DNA from: a bacterium | Lineage (GTDB): Bacteria > ARS69 | Reading direction: 5' to 3' | Length of the DNA: 19,201 bases | NCBI GenBank assembly: GCA_025774865.1 | Contig: JALGZO010000672.1 | Location: 1 to 19,201 of the forward strand | Notes under the pieces: generated by a model | Databases searched by the model: none | Told to the model about the DNA's origin: nothing | Seen by the model: only the letters and a program-made list of their open reading frames with translations | Shown here: in pieces, positions 1 to 7,147 of the stretch | Layout: the number at the start of each line of letters is the position of its first letter | Position numbering within the stretch: the stretch's first letter is position 1 | Program-made: the position numbers and the translations under genes

Positions 1-2652
1 TTTCAGGTCCGCGACCCAGAATTCGTCCTTCGCCCGGCGCACGCTTCTCGCCAGGTAATCGGCCGCCTCGTCATTCCGGCCCAGCGCCATCAGCACGACT
101 CCGATGTGGTAGAGGTTCTCGGCCCTCATGGAGGGATCGTCCCTCGGCAGGCTGTCTTCCGACAGCCGCAGGACCTCGAGCGCCTCCGGGTACTTGCCCG
201 CCCGGTATCTGACCCACCCCAGTGTATCGTACCAGTATGACGACCGCTCCGGGTCCAGCTCGAGCGCTTCCTCGGCCAGATCTTCCGCGCGCCCGAGGCT
301 ATCCCCGGTGACGGCGAAGATGTACGCCAGAGCGTTGCGGCTGTCCGCATTCTGCGGTTGGAGCTCGAGGATCCGGCGAAATGCCTTCGCCGCGTCCTCG
401 TACTGCCCGGCCTGCAGCAATCCGTAGCCCAGTCCGTACACCGCGGCGACGCTCTCCGGGCTCCTCTGGGCCACCTCCCGGTACAGCTCCGTCGCCTTCC
501 GGATCTCTCCTCGTTCCACATACCGCTGGGCCAGCTGGAGAGTTCCGCCGACGGCCAGCGGATCGACCAATCGCTGCGCCTCCAGCACCCCTTCCTCCCC
601 GCCGATCTCGAGTCCCCGACTCACCGCTTCTCGGAGCTGAAGCGCCGGCTCGAGCGTGGAGACGAGCGCGAGCGCACGCGACGCCTGCACGCCGGCGTCT
701 GCGAGCCTCCCGGCCCGCACGAGCTCGATCCCGTAGTTCAGGTAGACCTCGGGGAAGGGCAGCGAAAGCGCGGCGAGGCGATCGAACCACACGAGCGAAT
801 GCTCGACGCGCCCCGTATGAGAATACAGCACCGCCAGGTTGTACATGGCGTCCTGGTTCGCCGGCTCGAGCTCGATCGCCCGCAGGAAACGCTCCTCCGC
901 GAGCAGGAAGTCGCCGAGGTCAAGGTGCGACAGACCGAGATTGCGAACGAGCCCGGCGATTCGATCCCCGTATTCCGCCGACGACAGGAAGCTCTCCCGC
1001 GCCTCGTCGACCCGGCGCTCTTGCAGGAGCCCGAGCCCCTGCCGGTAGAGCATCACTCCCGCGAGGTGGCACTCCAGGAAATCGTCGCGGTCGATCGGTG
1101 GGATCGTGATCAGCTCGTGGCGAACCGGAATAGTCCTCTTTCCCGGTCGGAGAAGCTGGTGGAGAATCCCCCAGGGGACCAGCCGGCTGCCTCCGAAGTC
1201 GGCGACGTCGAAGATCTCCGAGTAGAAGATGGGGGCGTCGAGCTGATCGAAGGCGATCTCGAGCTCGCGCTCGTCGCGCCGCGCCTTTCGCTCCCGTCTC
1301 GACATCGCCAGGAAATCCGCGCCGTAGGACTCGACGAAGAGGTTCAGGGTGCGATCCATCAAGAGAACGTCGGGGCGCAATCCCTCCACCTGCTGGAAGT
1401 ACGCGAGCCCGAACGTCGCGTTGTCGCCCAGGACGTAGAGCCGCGCGTTCGGCGGTAGTGGATCGAGAACCGCTTCCGCGTAGACTCGGGCGACCGTCGA
1501 CCGGCTCCGGTCGCAGGCACGCAGATTCATCTGGTAGAGGGTCGCCGGCACGAGGACCGCGATAGCCCCCGTGACGATCGTGGCGGTTCTTCCCACGCCG
1601 GCCAGACGCTCCCAGACCCAGCGATCGAGCGCACCGACGCCGACCCCGGCGAGCAGGAACGTTCCGAGCACCGCCGGCAAGAAGAACACGGTGACCACGG
1701 ACTGATCCAGGAACGTGTCCTCGTAGCGAATGACCGCGGCGGTGAAGGGTCCGGCGGCCGCGAGGAACGCCGTGAGCGCGACCGCCGGCAGCCGCCGGCC
1801 CGACCGCACGAGCCCGATCAGGCCGTAACCGGCCGCCACGGCGAGCAGGCCCGGCACCCCCTTCGCCAGCACGCCGAAGAACACGCGCAGCCGCAATCCG
1901 AGCGACGTGTCGGCCGACGCCTCGCCGAGCCCACCGTACTGCGCCCGCATGACGTGATCCCACAGCTCGCCGACCGATCGAACCCCACCCCAGTTCATCT
2001 CGGGGCCCGCGCTCCATCGCACCGGCAGGTAGAGGTAAGCCGAGAGCCCCAGAAGAAAGAGCCCGGCCATCGGCCCCAGACGGCGAAGGCGTGCGCTGGT
2101 CTCCTCGGACGACGGCCAGAACACGAGGACCGCCACCGGCACGGCCGCGATCAGGACGAACGGATGGTTCGCGCAGCCGAGCCCGAGCAGATAAGCGGTG
2201 AGGAGGAAAAGCCTGGGTCTCCCGTCGCGCGCGGCGAACGCCGCCGTCAGCGCGGCGACCGTCATCAGCAGGTTGAGCGCGTAAACCTCGGTCGTGACCG
2301 CGACCGGCCACACGTGACGGCTCCACGCGAATGCGAGCGAGACGCCCGCGGACACGGCGAGGCGGCCCGTCAACCGAGTCAGAAGCGCGGTCAGGAGACC
2401 CGCCGTCGCGGCCGCGGTGGCGGCGGACAGGACGTTCAGCGACCACGCCGTGGAACCCGGAAGCGCCATGACGGCCACGCGGCCGAGCAGGGTCCACAGC
2501 GGATAGCCCGGGGGGTGGGCGATCCCGAGACTGGCGGCGGCCCACGCCAGCTCTCCCGAGTCACCGACGAAGATCGTCGGGCACAACGTCCTCCAGTACA
2601 CGACCAAGGAGACGAGCGAGACGGCGAGACCGGCTCCGACGGTTCGGCTCAT
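1..2652 (-). CDS. DUF2723 (TMEM260-like, GT-C fold) membrane protein with C-terminal TPR domain, 3' end cut by window edge
   Basis: The frame is open from the ATG at 2652 to the left edge, giving at least 884 residues with no stop. SD GAAGGA lies 5 nt before the ATG. TM1 covers about residues 5-20. It is followed by the DUF2723 signature GDSGEL (D31, E34) and GIAHPPGYPLW, then a TEVYAL motif and many hydrophobic segments up to about residue 370. A soluble part with LGDNATFGLAYFQQVEG (about 405-419) leads into TPR-like helical repeats from about residue 515 to the edge. DUF2723 proteins are polytopic GT-C-type enzymes; the eukaryotic relative TMEM260 is a protein O-mannosyltransferase. In GT-C enzymes an acidic residue in the first outer loop is catalytic, so D31 or E34 is the candidate by inference. 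It is the last visible gene of the DUF4159-DUF4175 unit, 28 bp after DUF4175. Donor and acceptor are unknown. Confidence 0.88.
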   Translation of the reverse strand, partial: MSRTVGAGLAVSLVSLVVYWRTLCPTIFVGDSGELAWAAASLGIAHPPGYPLWTLLGRVAVMALPGSTAWSLNVLSAATAAATAGLLTALLTRLTGRLAVSAGVSLAFAWSRHVWPVAVTTEVYALNLLMTVAALTAAFAARDGRPRLFLLTAYLLGLGCANHPFVLIAAVPVAVLVFWPSSEETSARLRRLGPMAGLFLLGLSAYLYLPVRWSAGPEMNWGGVRSVGELWDHVMRAQYGGLGEASADTSLGLRLRVFFGVLAKGVPGLLAVAAGYGLIGLVRSGRRLPAVALTAFLAAAGPFTAAVIRYEDTFLDQSVVTVFFLPAVLGTFLLAGVGVGALDRWVWERLAGVGRTATIVTGAIAVLVPATLYQMNLRACDRSRSTVARVYAEAVLDPLPPNARLYVLGDNATFGLAYFQQVEGLRPDVLLMDRTLNLFVESYGADFLAMSRRERKARRDERELEIAFDQLDAPIFYSEIFDVADFGGSRLVPWGILHQLLRPGKRTIPVRHELITIPPIDRDDFLECHLAGVMLYRQGLGLLQERRVDEARESFLSSAEYGDRIAGLVRNLGLSHLDLGDFLLAEERFLRAIELEPANQDAMYNLAVLYSHTGRVEHSLVWFDRLAALSLPFPEVYLNYGIELVRAGRLADAGVQASRALALVSTLEPALQLREAVSRGLEIGGEEGVLEAQRLVDPLAVGGTLQLAQRYVERGEIRKATELYREVAQRSPESVAAVYGLGYGLLQAGQYEDAAKAFRRILELQPQNADSRNALAYIFAVTGDSLGRAEDLAEEALELDPERSSYWYDTLGWVRYRAGKYPEALEVLRLSEDSLPRDDPSMRAENLYHIGVVLMALGRNDEAADYLARSVRRAKDEFWVADLK

Positions 2653-2680
2653 TCAGATCCTTCGGGAGGTCGACCGGGCG

Positions 2681-5600
2681 CTAGGGGAGATCGGTGAGTG
2701 ATCGGAAGTATCTCCGGATCAGCTCCTCGTACTTGGGAGGATAGCGCCGGTCGAGCGCCTTGAGAAGGTCCTCTCGAAGATCGCGCTTCTCATCTTCCAG
2801 CCCCGGGGTGAGCTCCGGCGGCGTTAGGCGATCGGCGAGCTCCTCGCCGGTGCGCGATCGGCGCTCTCGACCGAAGTCTCGCTCGCGGATGGAGCGTTGC
2901 GCGTCGAGGAGACGGGTCAGCGCCCACTCCTGCTCCTTCAGCACGCCCTCGTCGAACTCGCCGCGCGCCATCTTCTCGGCCGCTTCGTCGAGCTTGCGCT
3001 CCACATCGTCGAGGCGACCCAGGAAGCCCTGGCCGTCCCCGAGCTCGTCGATCAACTGCTGGAGCTGATCCCGAATGCGCTGCTGCTCTTCGGCGAGGCT
3101 TCGCATCGACCCCTGAAGGCGCTGATCGAGACTCATGCCGTTTTCCTTCATCATCTGCTGCAGCATCTGATTGAGCTTCTGCTGATCGCCGGACAGTTCC
3201 TGGAGCTGCTGCATCATGCCCGACATGGGCATGCCGCTCGAGCAGCTCGACATGCTCTGCGCCGCCTGGAGCAGCTCGATCACGACCGCGTTCATGCTCT
3301 CGACTGCCTGCGCGCCGTCGTCCTGAGCGATGTGAACGGCGCCATTCTCCAACCCGTAGGCGGCGTCCCGCATGGAGTCGAGGCTTCGCTCCAGCTCCTT
3401 CCCGACGGCCGAGTCCATGAGCGGCGTGTTCTTCGCGACCTCCTCCAGTTGCCGTTCCACTCGCTCGGCGCCCTGGATCAGCAAGTACTGCTCGTCGGCG
3501 AAGGACCGGGTGGCGGACGTGGAGTTGCGGGGAATCGTCTCCAGGTCGAGTGCGAGAACCTCCTCGTCGCCGGACAGCGAGAGCAGATCACGGACCGCGC
3601 GATTGATGGCGGCCTGATTGATCGCCATCATCCGCGCCGACATCCCCATCTGAGCGCCGCTGAGGTTCTCCAGCATCTTGCGCAGCTGAGTGAGCGCTTT
3701 CTCCCCCTGCTCCTGAGCTCCCGGAACGTCCTGGCTCTCCATGTTCTCGGCCATTTCGTCCATCGTGCCGGGGACGTCCCCCGACTTCATCTGTTCGGAC
3801 AGTTCCTGCATGGACTGCTGATCCACGGAGTCCCGGAGCTCCTGGGTCATCTCCGCGAGCTCCTTCATGGTCTCCTCGAGACGGCGGGCCTCTTCGGCGA
3901 GCGCCCTCTCTTCCTCGGCAAGGCGATCGAGCTCTTCCTGGCTCGGCTCGCCGCCCGGGTCCTTCGACTCGGAGCTTTCCCCCGACTCGGCTTCCTGGTC
4001 CTTCTCCGAAGCGTCCGCTCTCTCTTGCCCGGACTTCTCGCCTTCGGATTTCTCACCTTCGGATTCCTCGCCTTCGGATTCCTCGCCTTCGGATTTCTCA
4101 CCTTCGGACTTCTCGTCACCGGCTTTCTCACCGTTCTCGGCGTCGGCGAGCTGATCCTCGTTCTTCTCGCCCTCTTTCGCGGCTTGATCCAGCTCGTCGT
4201 TCACGCGCTCCTGGCGAGCGGCGAGCTCCTCGAGCTCGCGCACCGCCGCCTTCATCTTCTCCTCGAGACGGAACTGCTTCAGGTTCTCGAGAATGCGATC
4301 GAGGTTCTCGGTCAGCTGTTCCTGGGTCATCTGGAATTCCGCGAGATCCTCTTGCATCCGCCGCGCGTTCATCTCTTCCATCGCTTCGCGCAGCTTTTCG
4401 AGCGCTTCCTTCATCTCGTCGGTCGCGACTTCGTCCAGGAGCTTCTGGATCTGCTCCATCTTCTGCATCGCTTCGAACGTCGCGAACTCCGATTCGGTCA
4501 GGCGCTCGAGGTTCGACGAGATCTCCGCCTGGAGCTCCTGCAGCTGGTCAGAGAGCTTCTCCTGCGCCTCCAACGCTCGCTCCACTTCCTTGCGGTTCTC
4601 CCAGGATGAGTCTCCCTTCTTGAGAATCTCGCGCGAGAGCTGCTCGACCTTTTCCTCCACGCGACGCGCTTCGTCGACGATCTCCTCGAGGTCGTCGATC
4701 GACGCCTCCTCTCTTTCGTCGATCTGGGCGAAGATCTCTCCGAGGGTCGGGAAGCGGAGGACGTACACGCGGGTCCGGGCGGTGGACGGGCCGTCCACGG
4801 CGTTGTTGTCCCTCACCTCGAGGTGGTACGCGACCGTGTCCCCCGGCAGCAGGTCGAGGTCCGAGAGGTTCCATTCGAAGCGCTCGTTGATCTCGGTCCG
4901 CCGTCCGGCGGGGCGATGGATGACGCGGGAGTGCGCTTCGCCCTCTTGCCGCCCGACCTCGAAGACGAGCTTCACGGGGCCGAGCCCGTAGTCGTCGATG
5001 GCCGAGAAACGGAGCGCGACCGTCATGCTTTCGTCGAGGTCGCGATCTTCCGCCGGCTCCAGCAGGCGGATGAACGGAGCCTCGTCGGTGAGCGCGCGCA
5101 CGCGGTATTGCAACGGGTTCTGGTTCGTGAGGCCGAGCGAGTCCTCGATGTGCAGGCGGTAACTGTCCTCTTCGACGATGGCAAGCTCGCCAGTGAGGAG
5201 CCTCCCCTCTTCGACCGCGAGGGGGACTTCGGTTCCGCTGTCGAGAATCAGGGCCGCGGCCGCCGGCTCGTTGGTGGAGCGGATACTGAGCCGCGCGGTC
5301 GTGCCCTTCACGGCGGCGAGATCGCCGGAACCGTCGCGAACCGAGCGATCGACGAGTCCCGTGTACTCCGGATAGTCGTAGCGGACCTCGTCGATCGTGA
5401 GGCTCGGGTGCGGCACAGCCTCGACGGCGTGGGTAGCGGAGTACGCGCCCTCGTGAGAGAAGCGGTAACGGAACGATTCGCGTACATCGGAGAAACGGTA
5501 CCGGAACTTCGCGACCGCAACGCGGGAGTCGCCCGGACGCGTTTGCACGGTGGCGTCGGCCTCGCGGCCCACGAGATCGATCTCGCTCCAGGGCGACTCT

Positions 5601-6316
5601 TCGTCGGCTCGCCAGAGAAGCCTTCCCTCAGCGTTTCCGGCGCGCAGCGCCGCATTCTCGACGAGGACCGAGAGCTCGATGTCCTGCCCGCGCGGGATCG
5701 AAATGTCGCCGGGCGTCACGTAGAACTCGGCGGGCAACCGTGGGCCGAGCTCGCGAGCAGCGAACGCGAGCCGGAGAACCGCGCTCCCCACTCCGCCGAG
5801 GCCGAGCACCAAGACGGCGACGATGACCGCGGCGAGCCCCGCGCCGGCGACGCCCAGAGCGCGGCGGACGCTCACGTTGTACGGGAGCGCCGAGGCATCC
5901 ACGCGGGCAACGCGTTCTACCGTGTCGTCGACGAACGCATCGACCAGCTCGTGCGAGTACCCGGTCCGACGCTCGTCGCGTACTCGCAGGACCTGGAGCG
6001 CGGGAACGAGCCGCTCCTGGAGGGCCTCCGTTTCGACCTCGGTCCGCCGGGCCGCTTCCTCCAGATCGCGCAGGGCCGGTAGGCGACGCAGCAGTGCCCC
6101 ACCGATGAGAGCGAGGGGAAGAGCGACCGCGACCCCGAATCCGAGGAAGCGGACCAGGGCCGGCAGAGGCATGAAACGATCGACGACGAGCAGAATCGCG
6201 AGCACGAGAAGGGCCGTGCCGAGCCCCTTCGCGGCCGCGGCGAGCAGGATACGCGAGGTGTGGTGCGAACCGAGCCGCCGGGCTTCGCGCCTCAGTCTTC
6301 TCCCGCTGTCCGTCAT
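2681..6316 (-). CDS. DUF4175 family membrane-anchored coiled-coil protein
   Basis: This is a 1211-aa protein starting at ATG 6316, with a GGAG-like SD about 9 nt upstream. TM segments are seen at about residues 23-45, 53-76 and 153-175. A beta-rich region (about 190-510) with Ig-like stretches such as PAEFYVTPGDISIPRGQ follows. A very long Glu/Lys/Gln-rich coiled coil (about 520-1110) is interrupted by an acidic Ser-Glu-Gly-Glu/Lys repeat (about 734-765) and a Met/Gln-rich stretch (about 1010-1050). This order of parts is typical of DUF4175 proteins, whose molecular role is unknown. Most of the protein is probably outside the cytoplasmic membrane. It starts 16 bp after the DUF4159 stop and ends 28 bp before the DUF2723/TPR start, so the three are probably one operon. 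In other genomes such genes occur with MoxR/DUF58/Bat-type genes; none is visible here. Confidence 0.88.
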   Translation of the reverse strand: MTDSGRRLRREARRLGSHHTSRILLAAAAKGLGTALLVLAILLVVDRFMPLPALVRFLGFGVAVALPLALIGGALLRRLPALRDLEEAARRTEVETEALQERLVPALQVLRVRDERRTGYSHELVDAFVDDTVERVARVDASALPYNVSVRRALGVAGAGLAAVIVAVLVLGLGGVGSAVLRLAFAARELGPRLPAEFYVTPGDISIPRGQDIELSVLVENAALRAGNAEGRLLWRADEESPWSEIDLVGREADATVQTRPGDSRVAVAKFRYRFSDVRESFRYRFSHEGAYSATHAVEAVPHPSLTIDEVRYDYPEYTGLVDRSVRDGSGDLAAVKGTTARLSIRSTNEPAAAALILDSGTEVPLAVEEGRLLTGELAIVEEDSYRLHIEDSLGLTNQNPLQYRVRALTDEAPFIRLLEPAEDRDLDESMTVALRFSAIDDYGLGPVKLVFEVGRQEGEAHSRVIHRPAGRRTEINERFEWNLSDLDLLPGDTVAYHLEVRDNNAVDGPSTARTRVYVLRFPTLGEIFAQIDEREEASIDDLEEIVDEARRVEEKVEQLSREILKKGDSSWENRKEVERALEAQEKLSDQLQELQAEISSNLERLTESEFATFEAMQKMEQIQKLLDEVATDEMKEALEKLREAMEEMNARRMQEDLAEFQMTQEQLTENLDRILENLKQFRLEEKMKAAVRELEELAARQERVNDELDQAAKEGEKNEDQLADAENGEKAGDEKSEGEKSEGEESEGEESEGEKSEGEKSGQERADASEKDQEAESGESSESKDPGGEPSQEELDRLAEEERALAEEARRLEETMKELAEMTQELRDSVDQQSMQELSEQMKSGDVPGTMDEMAENMESQDVPGAQEQGEKALTQLRKMLENLSGAQMGMSARMMAINQAAINRAVRDLLSLSGDEEVLALDLETIPRNSTSATRSFADEQYLLIQGAERVERQLEEVAKNTPLMDSAVGKELERSLDSMRDAAYGLENGAVHIAQDDGAQAVESMNAVVIELLQAAQSMSSCSSGMPMSGMMQQLQELSGDQQKLNQMLQQMMKENGMSLDQRLQGSMRSLAEEQQRIRDQLQQLIDELGDGQGFLGRLDDVERKLDEAAEKMARGEFDEGVLKEQEWALTRLLDAQRSIRERDFGRERRSRTGEELADRLTPPELTPGLEDEKRDLREDLLKALDRRYPPKYEELIRRYFRSLTDLP
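4041..4115 (-). repeat. Five tandem 15-bp units inside the DUF4175 gene
   Basis: Five consecutive copies of a 15-bp unit (plus-strand form CCTTCGGATTTCTCA with a few variable bases) lie in frame. They encode a repeated Ser-Glu-Gly-Glu-Glu/Lys pentapeptide. A degenerate partial copy lies just left of position 4041. Because 15 is a multiple of 3, changes in copy number would lengthen or shorten the linker without a frameshift. The encoded linker is acidic and likely disordered, between coiled-coil segments. Confidence 0.9.
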
Positions 6317-6332
6317 CGCGTCTTTCTCCCGG

Positions 6333-6992
6333 TCAATTCATCATCGCATAGGCGACGACGTTGATGGCCATGCGCATCGCCTGCTCGCGGACGTCGGGGG
6401 GATCGTTGTGGACGTCGGCGTCCTCCAGCCCGTCCCCGATGTCGGTGTTGTACGAGTAGAAGACCACCATGCGGCCTTCGTGAAAGATCGCATATCCGTG
6501 GGGGGGACCACCATGGTGCTCGTGGATTTTCGGCAGTCCCTTGGAGAAGTCGTAGACCGAATGGTAGACGCCGTGCCCGAATGGAAGCTCCACGAGCTCC
6601 TCCTCCGGGAAGATCCGGCGGACCTCGCGCCGGAACGACTCGTCCATCCCGTAGTTATCGTCGGCGTAAAGGAACCCCCCGTGCACGAGATACCACCGGA
6701 GCCGTTCCGTCTCCTCCGGAGTGAAGCGAACGTTGCCGTGGCCCGTCATGTGCAGAAACGGGTAGTCGAAGAGCTCGTCGTCGAGAGGCCCCACTCGCCC
6801 CTCCTCGGAGTCCACGTTCATGCCGAGGCGGTCCCGGAGCTCGCGCGCCAAGTTGGGCAATGACGTGGGGTTGGCGTACCAGTCGCCCCCCCCGGAATAG
6901 TGCAGCCGGCCCAGCCGGACCGAGGAACCGGGGCTCTCCTGGCCGGCGATCGGAGCCAGGAGCAGGGTCGAAGCCAGCAGGGCAGGCACCAC
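6333..6992 (-). CDS. Secreted DUF4159 domain protein
   Basis: This is a 219-aa protein starting at GTG 6992. SD GGAG lies 6 nt upstream, and an in-frame TAA at 7032-7034 with no ATG/GTG/TTG between rules out a longer form. Residues 1-18 look like a signal peptide (hydrophobic LLASTLLLAPIAG). The mature part shows DUF4159 features: RLHYSGGGDWYANPTSLPNL (29-48), FLHMTGHGNVRFTPEE (79-94), a LRWYLVHGGFLYADDNYG stretch (98-115), a His-rich GLPKIHEHHGGPPHGYAIF (152-170) and FYSYNTDIGDG (178-188). DUF4159 is thought to have a glutamine-amidotransferase-like fold, but no catalytic Cys is present (I see no Cys at all), so catalysis of that type is unlikely. It is the first gene of the unit with DUF4175 and is probably a periplasmic partner of it. 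Confidence 0.88.
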   Translation of the reverse strand: MVPALLASTLLLAPIAGQESPGSSVRLGRLHYSGGGDWYANPTSLPNLARELRDRLGMNVDSEEGRVGPLDDELFDYPFLHMTGHGNVRFTPEETERLRWYLVHGGFLYADDNYGMDESFRREVRRIFPEEELVELPFGHGVYHSVYDFSKGLPKIHEHHGGPPHGYAIFHEGRMVVFYSYNTDIGDGLEDADVHNDPPDVREQAMRMAINVVAYAMMN

Positions 6993-7034
6993 GGGGCTCT
7001 CCGACGGGGAAATGGCAAAGGGTTGATCGCGTTA

Positions 7035-7063
7035 ACTATATGCTTTCCAACGACTTCGGTCAA
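7035..7063 (-). promoter_or_regulatory. Sigma-70-type promoter of the DUF4159-DUF4175-DUF2723/TPR unit
   Basis: On the minus strand TTGACC (7063-7058), a 17-nt spacer and TATAGT (7040-7035) form a near-consensus housekeeping promoter. The predicted start of transcription is near 7028, leaving a leader of about 36 nt before the GTG at 6992. It lies in the only intergenic gap on this side (6993-7147). Confidence 0.72.
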
Positions 7064-7122
7064 GCCGGCGGGTCTCGGCGACGGCCCGGTTGCCTCGTTG
7101 CACCCCCGGACCGCGACTCGGT

Positions 7123-7139
7123 TCCGCCAGGATGGCGGA
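7123..7139 (-). terminator. Short GC hairpin after the DUF2723 stop (possible weak terminator)
   Basis: On the minus strand TCCGCCA, loop TCC, TGGCGGA forms a perfect 7-bp stem starting 8 nt after the TGA at 7150-7148. No U tract follows (AACCGAG), so intrinsic termination would be weak. It may be a 3'-end stabiliser or a pause site. It is placed sensibly between a gene end and the next promoter. Confidence 0.35.
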
Positions 7140-7147
7140 GAGTCACT

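Noticed and set aside
920-2545. A 541-codon minus-strand frame overlapping the left-edge DUF2723 gene
   Set aside because: It is Arg/Gly-rich without recognisable motifs. The other frame carries the DUF2723 signature, TM segments and TPR repeats and runs open to the edge.
2897-4609. A 570-codon Leu-rich open frame on the plus strand, opposite the DUF4175 gene
   Set aside because: The leucines are antisense to Glu/Lys/Gln codons of the coiled coil. No start context or family match is seen, and the minus-strand gene is clear.
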